Shown here: piece after piece, positions 21,145-33,894 of the stretch
How positions within the stretch are numbered: the stretch's first letter is position 1
Layout: each line of letters begins with the position of its first letter
Source: Lactarius indigo
Taxonomy: Eukaryota; Basidiomycota; Agaricomycetes; Russulales; Russulaceae
Length of the DNA: 50,530 nt
Assembly: GCA_025766275.1 (NCBI GenBank)
Contig: JAFKAC010000239.1
Coordinates: 1 to 50,530, forward strand
Direction: 5' to 3'
The notes under the pieces: generated by a model
The model's input: the letters and a program-made list of their open reading frames with translations, nothing else
Told to the model about the DNA's origin: nothing
Databases searched by the model: none
Translations under genes and position numbers: made by a program

Positions 21145-22432
21145 GCGGAGAAAGGGAGAACTAGTTGGGACCGATGAGGGTAGTTTGCTGATCGTTTATT
21201 CACACATCACATCGCACTTGTTATTATTTTTTTTCACCCTCTCTACTATGATTACTTGTAAAATTAAACGCGTTTCTATTACCGTGCTGGGCTGCCAGTC
21301 CCTCTTGAGTTCTAATTAACTGTTCGTCATATACAGTGCCTGCAATACACACGTTCACCATTCGATCACAACAATAACCCGGCTGACACGGCTGCCGCGT
21401 ATTTGCTGCAAGCAAATGCGATGTAGTCGGCGAGACTTACAGTAAAGGGGAGGCGAAAAAATGCACTGGCATCCGACGGTGTGGTACTATGTTTGACGCT
21501 CACTCTTTCTCCGGTTATCTGGAAGTCTCCGGCCGGAGTGTTTTGATAGGTTGGTCTACATTTCATTACAGTAGTTTTCTGTTATTTTTAGCCCACGAAG
21601 GTGTAAGGAGGTGCCCTCTTGCATGCTCGAGGGTCTAACGTACGTACGTTGAACGTTAAACCGTAAACGCCAAACCTCTAGCCTCTGCTTCAAAAAGCAA
21701 TCAAAAAGGTCTGCATCGACGCAGTCGACACCTATTAACTTAGTGCCCAACAGGTGCGGGTAGACCCTCAGTATAGGCGTACATAGTATCCATTTGAAAA
21801 TGAAATTGCTTCCCATAGAGGCCAGTGCCCTCCAGGTTTGTATTATTTATTAGGCATACGTGAGGGCACCCTCTAGTAGGCCCGCCGGTATGTGACTTCT
21901 ATTAGGTATGAATGACTCAGAATGAGGGGGGTGCCCTTGGGGGTGCCAGTATGTGCCCTCTATTACTAGGTAGAGGGGTGCCCTCGGGTACTAGTACGCG
22001 CAGGGGTGGCGTCTTCTAGATATGCGTGAGGTGGTGCTCTCTAGTGCGTGAGGGGGGTGCCCTCTTGTTACCGGAGGGGGGGCTTGGACCAACACCACCA
22101 CCATGCGGTTTTTTTCCTACACCAGGGCACCCTCCACTGTGTTTATAAATTCGGCGTTTTCTACACAAGATACGCTAGAAAAAGCTGCCCCGTTAATTCC
22201 CACCTCATGCACTCTCCAAGGTAAGTGATCTACTAGCACTCAATATTCCACCACAGGAGGTGACGGTGTATCTCGCGGTTCTCCCAATAGACTCACTCGC
22301 GTCCGATATATGTCGTGCCCCCAAGCCGTCACCACGCCAAGCGAATGCCCTAGAAAAGAAGGTACATATCCCATGCAGGGCTAGTTGCCGCTCGCTGACG
22401 CTGACGTGTTCTCTTTACCGTACTAACAAGTG
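21145..22432. other. Spacer after SF3B1
   Basis: No gene is supported. The first 450 bp is AT-richer 3' flank. 21600-22080 carries the GTGCCCTC repeat field listed separately. 22100-22430 is ordinary promoter-like DNA ending with TACTAAC at 22421-22427, just before the F-box ATG. Confidence 0.5.
21605..22085. repeat. Degenerate interspersed repeat, GAGGGG-GTGCCCTC-TAGTA type
   Basis: At least six imperfect occurrences of GTGCCCTC or its close forms (21611, 21953, 21978, 22057, plus GTGCCCTT at 21931 and inverted GAGGGCACCCTC at 21862) lie within 480 bp. They are usually preceded by a G run and followed by TAGTA or TATTA. Spacing is irregular (about 20-80 bp), so this is not a simple tandem array. 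It looks like a decayed minisatellite or repeated insertion debris. Confidence 0.5.
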
Positions 22433-24547
22433 ATGATCGGGAAACTTTCCGACGAAGTGCTTCTGACCATATTTCGTTATTTTTATCTCGACGTGTCTCC
22501 ACGATTTTGGCCCAGACTTGTGCTTATATGTCGCAAGTGGAGACAGATCGTATTTGTCTCTCAACTGCGATTATTCTGCGGGCCACTAACCCGGCAGCTA
22601 TTCTCTGTGACTCGAATCTGCTCTCGTTTTTTCGCTTCCTTTTTCAACGTGGAGGATCTATGCGTCAGTGCGGCGCGGCCACCAAGATGGGACAACAGTG
22701 GAAATTGGCTAGGACTTATCCGCTCGTTCACAGATGTGAAGTGGTCTCATGTCGCTGGGAACTTCTCAGAAAACATCATGCGTACTTTACGACTATCAAA
22801 GAGGCGGTGCGAAACTGTACTACCTGCCTTGCGCAAGCTCTACATATCGCAGCTCGAGCCACGTCATTTGCCTTTGAGGGAGGCCGTAGTGTCTTTCATG
22901 CCCTCAAGCCAGCTCTCTGGCCATCCTATAGGGACGGGATATGAACGACTATGTCACATCAGTGAACTATGTGGAACAGGTACGATGTTTGCCTAGTGAC
23001 ATCGCCACTACTTGCCAACTCGTTTTGGAATAGGATCTTTTTCTCAGCGGGTGACGATTAAGACGCTCTCCAAGGACAATCTCCTGGACATATTCCGTCA
23101 TTGTCTGGACGCTACTCCGCGATGTTGGCCGATGCTCACATCCGTGTGCCGAAGATGGCGACAGATCGTATTCGCATCACCTCTGGGTCCAAATCTTCGA
23201 GTTCACTATACGCATGGAACGCCTGTCTTGAGGACCCTAGATTTCTGGCCTGCCCCGCCTATCGTCGTACAGTACGGGGGATCTCCAACTCTCGATCCCC
23301 CTGCTCCCGAGGACGAGGGTAATATCGTTGCCGCACTGAAGCAATCTGACTACGTTAGCTCCATCGGCCTCACCATCACAACTTCTCTCTTGAGAAAGCT
23401 ATCCGCCATCGAAGAGCCTTTTTCGAGATTAGAAGAACTTGTCCTTCGATCCCTGGATAGCACGCAGCTGATCCTCCCCAGCACTTTGCGGTGGGGTACA
23501 CGCCTACGGAAGCTCCACTCAACCAGAATTGCCTTTCCCGCACTCCCGCAGCTACTTTCTTCCTCCGAGAACCTTGTCGATCTTAAGCTTCACGAAATTG
23601 GTTATTTTTCACCTGAAGCGCTCGTGGTTGGGTTGTCCGGGATGACCCAGCTTCAGTCTCTTTCACTCCATTTTCATTCTTCCGCCTCCCGCCCTCGTCA
23701 CATTGATATATCCCCCTTGCCTGGGGGACGCGTTATTCTTCCTGCTCTTTCCTACCTCAAATTTCGTGGAACAAGCGAGTATTTAAACGATCTTGTGACT
23801 AGAATCGATGCACCTAGTCTCGTGGATATCCAAGTCAGGTTCTTCAACCAACTCATCTTCCACATTCCACAACTTGTCCAATTCATCGACCGAATCGAAA
23901 CGCAGAAGTCACATCGTCGAGTGGACATTTTATCCTTCAAGCGTTTCATTTCCATCTGCTTTACCCGGCCAGGAGCTCCCGCACGGCTTAGATTACGGGT
24001 ATCGTGCGAGCAATTAGACTGGCAGTTGTCCGTCATCACTCAAATCTGGGACCAGCTTTCTCCTCTCTCATCCCATATTGAAAGTCTAGGTATCTATACG
24101 ACCCAATGCTCAAACGGTCAGGATGACATGAACAAGGAGCAATGGCTAGAGCTTATCCGCGGATTCGGTAACGTAAAAGACCTTCGTGTAACTGGTGGAC
24201 TTGCGACAGAAATCTTGTGTACTTTACATCCAGCAGACCGGGAGCATACAACTATACTCCCTTCCCTGTGCACTCTTGGTGTACTTGGGCCAATGCGCGG
24301 GCCATTGTGGGAAGCTGTAGAGTCATTCACCTCACGACGGCTCCGAGTCTCCGGCCGTCTAGTTGAGGTGTATCAACTGTCCTCCCCGGACTTCCTAGAC
24401 CTCGACACGGATAAGGGAAAACTAGGTACTACACTACAGCAATATTCCTGCGCCGTTTGTAATGTTTGGATTCACAAACCGGCAAGCCCACGACACATAC
24501 ATCGGCATGCCTTGAAGGCGTGCCCCTATTGCGGCGTCTTCAACTAG
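22433..24547 (+). CDS. F-box protein with two tandem modules joined by an intron
   Basis: F-box proteins link substrates to SCF ubiquitin ligases through Skp1. Module 1 (22433-22979) opens MIGKLSDEVLLTIFRYFYLD, then RKWRQIVFVS. Module 2 (23034-24547) opens KTLSKDNLLDIFRHC, then RRWRQIVFAS, followed by about 400 residues of LRR-like repeats and a Cys/His tail CAVCNVWIHKPAS..HIHRHA..CPYC. A 54-bp intron 22980-23033 (G|GTACG..AATAG|GA) joins them in frame to 687 aa. Module 2 has no usable ATG: where module 1 has GTGATGATC, it has GTGACGATT. Module 1 keeps the F-box and a C-terminal block (WLGLIRSFTDVKW, matched by WLELIRGFGNVKD in module 2) but has lost the LRR middle. Alternatives: a short gene 22433-22996 next to a start-less pseudogene. 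Large families of this kind are usual in Agaricomycetes. Confidence 0.7.
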
Positions 24548-25481
24548 TCGCAGGCATGCAATTATCTATTACAAAACGCCTCGAGGGCAACACATTGAGG
24601 TCTCACACACCAGTGTGCTCGTCTCGAATCCTGCTTTGCAATCTTTCCTCTCTTCTATCATTCTTCCATCCTGACAGTCTCGGTACCACGAACAATGATC
24701 TGCGCGCCACAAACACCTCCATCTCTCTACCATGGTCATGGATTCGCACTTTCCATAGCCTATATTTCGATGGCCGATGATTTCCTACCCTAGTTTGACG
24801 ATACCTCACCTCCCTTGTCCCCGGCAGACGTGTGATAGTATAGTCTTTTCTCAGTAGGCCATTATTTATTTATCTACTTTCTCCATCTGTCTGATTACTT
24901 GTGTATTTGCCTTTTTTGTCCTCCTATTTTTCCTGTAGGGGGAAGGGAGGGAGGACGAGGCAGAGCGAGCAGGTGATCGTCTTGGCGCGGCGTTACATTA
25001 AATGTACGAGATAACGAGATAACAATATTGGTGATTGTCAATCACGCAGCGTCTGAGCCGTAAATTTTGTCGTACACGACGGGGGCCGACCCGGATACCC
25101 GCATCGAAGAGAGGGCCCGATGGTGATGATGTTGCTTTTGGACCAACAACCAACAAAACATATTTTTCGTATTTCGAGATCTCCCCCAAGGCGCTATCAT
25201 GCCGTGCCGACGGAGTTGGCCGCAATTATTTGCGCTCACCCGGAACGTTCTAATTTTGCCTTCTGCAACAATGAGTTCAAGATATTGCTTTGGTCATACG
25301 TATATATGTCGTCGTCACGTCATGAAACGTAGCGTGCCCAGAGGACAAGTGGTGAAATGAATGAGGGTTTTTCCACATCACGAGGAGGGTGAACGGGGTG
25401 TGAAAAAGAAAGGCAGAATAAAGAGAGAAGAAAAAAAAGGGTGTGTATATATGTATGTGGAAGCAAAAGGCCCATCTTTAT
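24548..25481. other. Convergent spacer between F-box and AP-1 gamma genes
   Basis: The two flanking genes end toward each other. The space holds T-rich and G/A-rich tracts (24890-24970, 25370-25450) and short unsupported frames. No gene, tRNA or repeat unit was recognised. Confidence 0.5.
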
Positions 25482-28400
25482 TTAACCCGTCAGACCCGGC
25501 GGAAACCCGGAAAAATCTACTTGGTCTTGAACGGACCGCCCACCGACCGAATAAGATATTCGTAGACGCAGCCGGATGTTACTCTGCGTGCCCCCAAAAA
25601 AGGATGGTGTGAAGTCAGCTCGCACACATTCATTAAGGTAGGATATTGAAGGAGGAAGGAGGAAGGGAGAAGACTTGATGTGACAATGAAGCACTCACAC
25701 CGGCCGGCGCAGTGATGCGCATCTGCTGCGTCTCGGTCGCCCCCGGATTGACGTCCGGACGCGACATGGGTTGCATCTGCAGTTGTTGAGTCTGGCGGAG
25801 CGGGGACAACATCATTAATAAAGACACCTCCACGGCTTGCACGGGTGGGCTGCTCACCTTGGGGACGGCAACTTGGAAGTTGATGCCGGTCACGGTACTG
25901 CTCCCCGTTACCTGGAACCGCGCGAGGATGTCCACCACTCCCTTCTGCGTCGCCGACCGTTGCGGCGTCAGGGAAATCACGAGGTCGTTCTTGTTATACG
26001 CGCTGTAAGACTGTAACTTCGGTGCGGCAGGCTTAGGCGGGGACGCTGCCGCAGCAGGTGCGGGCGCGGGTGCAGGTGTGGGTGCGACGTTCGAAGTCAA
26101 GTCGAAGAGGCTTGAGGGGAGTGACGACGTGGCTTGTGCAGGAGCGGAGGGAGCGGGCGAGTCGAAGAGGCTGAGGATGTCGCTAGCGGTCGTCCTTTGT
26201 GGTTGGGAGGTGGACGTCGGGGCGGTGGGGGACGTCATACTTGAGCCGCCAAAGATCTCCGCGAGAAGATCTTCGTTGGTCTTTTGGCCACCAGGTACGG
26301 ATACCACGTGCTCGGAGGGTGCGGGAACATCGTCACCAAGTAAATCGGCCTTTTGAGAAGGGGTTGCTGGTGAAGTACTGGGTCAATCAAGAAATGTTCA
26401 CGTACACTAATCCCGGTCCTAGTAGACCCGACGGGCTTATTCTCGCTCACTAGTAGTCAAGTGCTTGGTCATGGTGTAGACGAGACATGGCCAAATAACA
26501 TACCGACTCCGGTAACAGTGGCCTTCAATTCTGGCGGAGGCATGCGCTCCAATACGCCCACTCGCAGTTCGCCTAGTGAGAAGAGGCTTGCAAACTCGAC
26601 CGCACGCTGCTGGAGCTCCAGTTCAGGATTCGTTGTGTACCCAGCAAGGACTGCGGCGATGCGCTCTTGTTGATTAGGGCTCGTCGTTGGTCGCGACGAT
26701 ATCTTGGTGATTGACGCAAAGACAAATTGGCGCGCTAGGTGGTTAGCATATGGTGAGTCGAGGATGGAGAGGATGAGGTCGATGATTTCTACGTCGGTTA
26801 CCTACACTCTGACTATTAGAAGTAGTAAGAAATAAGGCCGTCCTCCATACCGCTGTGGCTTGCTCCTCGTCTACGAGTCCGCCCTCGATCAGAATCTCGC
26901 TGTATTCCCCTAGAATCCATGTGGCAGACAAAGTCAGCGCCTCTTGGGAGATGTCTGCACGAAGAGCGGCGTAGAGTTTCGAGGCTATGTATGCTTGCAA
27001 TTCAGGGGTATGGACAACGAGTCGGATGAAAGCTGAGAGGATTTCCTCTCGAACGTAGTTTCCAGCCTGTTGGGAAAGCGGTCATCGCCTAGAACTAAGA
27101 ACAAATGCAGAGATTAAGGACCAACCAGCTTCAAAACCCGAAGGAAGGTATCAATGTGCCACCGCTTGTTGGGTGCAAACCGTTCGGCAGCTAGGCTAAT
27201 TTGGGTAGTCATGCCAAGCTTGAACTCATTGTCCGCAACCTCCAGGAATGCTAGTAATTCCCTGGTCATGACACGAATGTTCTGCTCGTTGATGAGCGCG
27301 TATGAGAGTTCTAAGGCCCGCCGTCGGATGGAAATATCACCATCTCTCAAACAATCAAGAATTGTGTTGCGATGTCGTTGCACGGCATCAGTATTTGTGA
27401 GGACGACCTTATTCAATGTATTAAGTGCCACATAACTATCCAAAGTGGTTCAAAAAAGTCGGACGGGGAAGCGGTGAGAGGAAGTACGGACCGAATGTTA
27501 TTATCGCGGTTGCTGAGGAACTTCCCGAGTATGTTGATGGCCATAACCCGAAGACCGCTGTCTGCCTCCGCTTCAATCTCCAGGACGGTAAGCACTGTTT
27601 CATAAAGAATGGCGTTTCCGACATTTTTCGTCGAATCAGTGTTTGTTGCTACCTGTCACGGCCGTGTGTATGTCAGCCCCGCGAATGTGGACGTCAGCGA
27701 TGATTTACTTGGGCCAGGATGTCATTCATAGCTTCGCTGGAAGTGGCGTGGCCTTTCCCCAGTAGCCGGAGGAGCCGGAGTATTTTAATTTGGAGGAAAG
27801 GATCCGTAATACCGGAGACATCGTGCTCAGGACTATAGCCAGTGGTGACCAAAGATTTTAGATGTCGAACGAGAAGGGGCACGGCCTAAAAGCACACGTG
27901 TAAATAGAGGTTAGGTGGAAGACGAGGAGTTGGATACGTTTCGAAACTCTTCGAGACATCCTGAATCGGCTTGCACCATGTCAATTACGAGGGTGATCGC
28001 AGTTAAAAGGACACCGTGGTTGCGATCGGCCAAAAGGTTCTTAGCTTTGGAGGTAAAATGGTCAGAAAGATCAGGGACCTTTTTGATGACGCGTAGAGCG
28101 CAAAGGGCGGCCTATAAAGAGACATAAGGGACGGCGGATAAATGAATTTGTGAACGTAAACACGCACTTTCTTCCGAATGTACGTGTTGCTGGATCCAAG
28201 GAGCTTCTCGATCTCGTTGACAAGATCCCGCGACATCTCCTCAGAGGCAATGTTTGCGAATGTGCAAAGAGCCAACCCAACTGCATACATATTCGAGTGA
28301 TTCATGTCGCTGAGCGAATGATCAGTAGGTCATAGGGGCGCATGCACTAAGACGCACTTCTTTAGAGAGTTGGTGACAAGCGTGAGGACCTCTTGGCTCT

Positions 28401-28790
28401 CATCCAGTAAGAGCATGATCCCGAGATATCCAAGCCGTTTATCTGTGAAACGCGGGCTAGCGACGAGTTTCAGGCATTCGATCTGGCCAAAGTGGGCGGG
28501 AGAACCGAGCATGTGTATGTATAGGAGTTTCGCGACATTGTTATGCCGCGCGTATGAGTCTTCCTCCCTGAAGGAGGCCCTGATGGCCGCCGATTCTTGT
28601 TGGATGAGTGCGCGTTCATCAGCGACAGTCTGGGTGCAGAAGGTGAGCGATTGTTGGGTCGTGGAATCGAAAGACCAGGCGGACCTTGCAGGCTCTGATC
28701 CCTTTGATGAGGGCTGCGTAGCGAATGAGAATAAATATTGTTATTAATGCACGCAATATACGACGCACCCTTCAGGTTGTGGTAAACCAT
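25482..28790 (-). CDS. APL4: AP-1 complex subunit gamma (gamma-adaptin)
   Basis: Gamma-adaptin is a large subunit of AP-1, the clathrin adaptor of trans-Golgi/endosome traffic. Thirteen exons give 834 aa: 28790-28769, 28713-28685, 28629-28358, 28309-28168, 28111-27938, 27885-27709, 27652-27492, 27435-27126, 27066-26851, 26801-26504, 26366-25858, 25791-25699, 25583-25482. All phases agree. Trunk marks: [52 protein letters not shown] [55 protein letters not shown]. The hinge (residues about 610-720) is Pro/Ala/Ser-rich with SDILSLFD and SSLFDL, clathrin-box-like. The ear has [22 protein letters not shown] and the end [17 protein letters not shown]. Most introns are 48-66 bp; two near the hinge and ear are longer (137 and 115 bp). 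Exon 1 is only 22 bp. The gene is intact. Confidence 0.97.
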
Positions 28791-29472
28791 CGCCTCTCCA
28801 GAGACAGACAAAATTCACCCAACTGGGGTCAAAGCACACCCCGTACAACATTATGTAATCACGCATCAACAAGTACACACTCCCCGCTCCGTGGCCCATC
28901 CCAAGCCCGGCATTCCAGAAATAACATCGTGTGAGGTTAAAACGCAGACTTTCGACAGTATCCTAAGCAAACCGCCTGCGAATGGCTATCGCCTACCTGT
29001 ACACCTTATTTTTGTTCGCCGCGGCCGCTCCTAAGGCTATGAGGGTGTTCATCCCGTACCGTCTCACCATTCTTGCCACCAGCTGTTGTCGAAGGTGCTA
29101 TTCAAACCGTTTTCTCTCAGGAAAAGGATCCGCGGGTCCCGTCCTGAAACGTCTGACCTCCCAGCTCGTAAGTGTTACTTAGGGACCACTATTGTGTGAT
29201 TTGCTGATCGCTTTTGGCCAGGTGATGTTATCCTGACCTAGGTTAGCAGATCGGCACGCACAACGATTTGGGATGAGTACTGTATGATTCAAGATCACTC
29301 ACAATTCTCAAGGAGCACCCAAACCCCCATATGTCCTTATGGCATGGTCTGTTGTCACATTTTATGGCGAGCACCGGCCACATTGATTGAGCAATATATC
29401 GAGATTATCATGTATCTAAGTAATCCTGTTTCAATGGTATCGACACTCTATCACTCAGTCATCCTTGTATCA
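28791..29472. other. Spacer upstream of AP-1 gamma and downstream of OYE-2
   Basis: Contains the AP-1 gamma promoter on the left. A possible small two-exon frame (28982-29236) is listed separately. From about 29430 it is the OYE-2 3' flank, which matches the OYE-1 3' flank in reverse. Nothing else was recognised. Confidence 0.45.
28982..29236 (+). CDS. Possible small protein with one intron (doubtful)
   Basis: ATG at 28982 opens a 62-codon frame that runs into a well-formed intron, 29168-29221. That intron is 54 bp, with GTAAGT donor, CTGAT branch-like site 17 bases before the end and CCAG acceptor. Five further codons follow to a TGA. The product would be 66 aa: a hydrophobic start (AYLYTLFLFAAAA), then a basic, Cys- and Arg-rich part (CCRRCYSNRF), somewhat like a mitochondrial presequence. 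The good intron is the only real support. No family is recognised. Confidence 0.25.
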
Positions 29473-30778
<1,306 letters not shown>

Positions 30779-30835
30779 GACGAAAGTGACGATGAGGTCG
30801 TGAGATGCGTTGTTGTTCGTAGCACTTCTGGGAAA

Positions 30836-30867
30836 GCATTTATAACCTCGAGCTCAGCCATGAGAAC
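30836..30867 (-). promoter_or_regulatory. Conserved TATA-containing promoter block of OYE copy 2
   Basis: Identical over 32 bp to 3859-3890 read on the opposite strand; contains TTATAAAT. It ends 58 bp before the OYE-2 ATG. Confidence 0.55.
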
Positions 30868-32466
30868 GTTCAACGTTCGTCTATGGATCTTGGTTGTGAT
30901 GTAATCACCAGTCTCCGTCAGTCAGCCCAGTGGTTTGTAAGCACCACGGCTTACTAAACCTAAGAACGCCCATCTTTGTTGTGCTTACTGATTCTGTGCC
31001 TCTTCTCGCCTTAAACCGTACGGTAGGCTCGCCGCTTCACAGCTAGGCTCAAAATCCCGTACACTGTTTACCTGCAGCCCGAGGACTCACACCTCAAAGA
31101 CCATGCGAGCCATCATCTATGAAATTTTTGACCCATGCAAACGCCCACTTCAAACGGGCATTGTTCGCATTCTTCCATGGGCATAGTCACCCGCAAATCA
31201 ACGAAAGGGTGTGCACTTATCACGCCGACGTCCCCGTGAGGACGGTCAGATCGTCGAGATCCGCGTGCACCTCCTGCCCGCAGACTGTCAATACAACCAC
31301 GAACCCCTTCAATGTAATAAAGACGAAAACGACGCATAGGCTCGTGACTGAGAAACGCTTCCAAGGAAAGATACAGCACAAAACCTGGCTCGTGGGGTCA
31401 ATTTTCCCCAACCTTCAGTCAGCTGCACCCACGCATCAATGAGAAACACTCATTCTAACATGGGCGTCATGAGGCCAGGCTAAGGCAGCAACACGGAGGG
31501 GATGAAAAATCCACACAGTATCGATCACTCAACCAAAATCACTAGCATATACAGACACTGGGATGGGAGTCCTTTAAGTTATATCACAGCTGATGGGCCC
31601 GACCTCACCACGGACACTGAGTTAGCTGGAGGCGAACAGAGAGGATGAAAAAATGGTGCGCTTATTAATCACACGGTAGATCTTCTTACATTCACAGAGC
31701 GTTTTCTGTCACGGTGTCAGCCAAGAACGGATAAGTGTGCCAGAAACCGAGCGTCCGAGTCCCGACGAGATTGTTCGTGAGAAAGATCCGCGTCGTGAGT
31801 CTTACCAACCAGATCAGAATGGTCCGAAATTGATCTTCTCAGCGTTCACAGTTGGATATTCTCGGCTCGTTGCTAGTCCTCGTGGATCGGAAGGCCATAC
31901 AGTCCATTTCGACTGTTGTGAGATAACTGGGCAAGGAAACGGGCAAGGAAGTGGGAGAGTGTCCCTTGGTCACATCTCTCCTCAGTGATGCTCTATCCGT
32001 CAAGACGTCCGCTCTGCTACTCCCCTGCCCTTCTTGTAATGTTGGTCAGCCTACTTCACCATTTGTAAGGTACCTTAGAAGCTCAGAAGAGGCCCCGACT
32101 CGTGGATGATATCTCATTCGCTAAAGCCTATAGCCCATCACGCATAGTCCGAACCCGGAGTATGCCGAAATCCACTCACCAAAAGATAGGGTCGAAGTCG
32201 ACTGGCAGTTCTTGGATCGCCGCGACATCGTATGGTGTCACGGAATCACGATTGGCCTTGGTAAGTCTGTGGCAGCACCGATGTTCTGTGCGATTTCCGT
32301 TTGATGTGGCCCTAGGGCCTTCGACGGACAAGATACGAATCGTACTCCGACGGTGGACTCGACAGTAAGCAAACTTGTGAATAAGCTGCCCATGGATGCA
32401 CGCCGCGTGCGATTGGTCATCGTGAATAATCACCTCGGTCCACCTCGGTCTCGAGGATATAGATAC

Positions 32467-32473
32467 TATATAA
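32467..32473 (+). promoter_or_regulatory. TATA box of the SDR gene
   Basis: TATATAA lies 57 bp before the ATG at 32530, in a typical place for a fungal core promoter. Confidence 0.45.
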
Positions 32474-32529
32474 CTTCAAGGAACCTCCTACTAGCTCTTT
32501 ATTGTTCTCTCATCACTGTTCTCTTCACC

Positions 32530-33894
32530 ATGACTATCGTTCTCGTATGTAAACTGTTTCCGCCTCATTTCTACTTCAAGTGGTATGAGTCCTGACTGGC
32601 CTGTTCTCTTGCAGGTTACTGGTGCCTCTGGCTTTGTTGGCTCGCACGTTATCAGCGAACTTCTGCGAGACGGTTATACTGTTAGGGGGTACGCGCGTAT
32701 TCTGTAGTCCTACAGTGTTGATCCGATGTTAACCCCCTCACGCTGGTGTTGTCAGTGCGGTGCGAAGCCGCAACATCACTCGCGTTAGCAAGAGCTACGA
32801 GTCCTTCGGCGACAAGTTTTCCGTCACGGTCATTGACGACTTGGTGACGTCGGACTTGTCAGACGCCGTGAAAGGTATGCAACGAACCCCGTTTCCTCGT
32901 ATCCGATGAGTGAACATATTTTAGGGGTCGATGCCATCATTCACGTTGCATCCGCCCTCCCAAATTCCAATCCAGACGTCGTCCTTGATGTGAGTAGTAG
33001 CCAAACTTTTCGTTGTCAGACAAATAGCTGATTAAGTACTTCTAGGCCGCCCTGGCTGGGACCACCCGCATACTCGACGCTGCTCTCGCCGCAGGCATAA
33101 AGAAACTTGTCATCACCGAGAGCGTCGTATCGCTCGCCCCGGCGGGTGATTTTTGGAAGGACATAACCATCACCGAAAAGTGTGAGTGCTTAAAAAATGG
33201 TAGAGGGGAGGGATGGTACCTCTTCTCTCGCGTGCAGAATCGAGAGTGTAGCTAACGTGAATACGTGCCTGCAGCATACACTACGCAGACGAGAGAAGAC
33301 GCGCATAAGCCAGGTGTGTCTGAGTTCGACGTCTACGCGATCTCCAAGAGCCTGTCCGACCGCGCTGTGCGTGACTTCAAGCGGGCCCATCCCGACTTTG
33401 ACATCGCGTCCATTCATCCGTCGTACATCTACGGTCCCCTCGGGCTTGGCCAGGTCTACGACAAACCCGCGACGGGTACGAACCAACTCATCTACGGGCT
33501 CATCGCCGGTGCCCCTGGTCGCCCCGTCAGCGGGTACGATCCCGCATCCGGTGTCCCGGCGCTGCTGAACGTCGACGTCCGGGACGTGGCGCGCGCCCAC
33601 GTGCTCGCGCTCAAGCTTCCCCCCTCCGAGGCTCAGAAGCGGTTCACCCTGTCCACGAACACGTTCACGTGGAAAGAGGCCATCGAACTCCTCTCCGAGA
33701 AGCGGCCGGAGCTGAAGGGACGTCTGCCCGTCATTTCCGGAAAGGAGCCTCCCGTTGGGCCGATCGCTACGATGGACACCAGCAATACCGAGAACGTGCT
33801 CGGCTTGAAGAATCCTGTCAAGTGGCAGGACACCGTTTTGGACACCATTGACGATCAGCTGCGCCTCGAGAAGGAGCTGGAAGTGGCCACGTAA
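32530..33894 (+). CDS. NAD(P)-dependent extended SDR, dihydroflavonol-4-reductase/ketone reductase-like
   Basis: Extended short-chain dehydrogenases of this class reduce ketones or aldehydes with NADPH; fungal members include methylglyoxal/ketone reductases of the Gre2 type. Six exons (32530-32544, 32615-32688, 32756-32874, 32925-32989, 33046-33181, 33275-33894) give 342 aa. The Rossmann motif VTGASGFVGSHV is at residues 6-17, VDAIIHVASALP near 75, and the catalytic YxxxK as YAISK in the middle, with ITESVVSL providing the usual Ser. IHPSYIYGPLG and NVDVRDVARAHVLAL are also family blocks. Exon 1 is only five codons (MTIVL), so the start depends on the 70-bp first intron. The gene is intact. 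No metabolic cluster surrounds it, and the substrate is unknown. Confidence 0.92.

Larger units (their letters stand above)
30779..32529. other. Outer part of inverted-repeat arm 2 with minus-strand coding remnants
   Basis: Matches arm 1 in reverse from the OYE-2 promoter to about 31930. Minus-strand scraps resemble the end of a gene: GTRTLGFWHTYPFLAD..TENAL with TGA at 31692-31694. Further upstream is text such as KWTVWPSDPRGL (around 31900), ALANEISSTSRGLF (around 32120) and PYDVAAIQELPVDFDPIFW, followed by an intron-like GTGAGT at about 32178. In-frame stops and indels interrupt it, so it is a decayed gene. Arm 1 has only the 3' part. I cannot name the family. 32440-32529 is the promoter of the SDR gene. 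Confidence 0.55.

Noticed and set aside
22980..23047. Alternative acceptor TTCTCAG (23047) for the F-box linking intron
   Set aside because: It shifts the frame and meets a TAA within a few codons; AATAG at 23033 keeps the frame.
23012..24547. Second F-box module as an independent gene starting at 23012
   Set aside because: The codon there is TTG; no in-frame ATG precedes the F-box. Joining to module 1 by splicing explains the frame better.
26406..26418. 13-bp micro-exon in AP-1 gamma
   Set aside because: It would need a 28-bp intron. A single intron 26503-26367 with acceptor CACCAG keeps the frame ([14 protein letters not shown]) without it.
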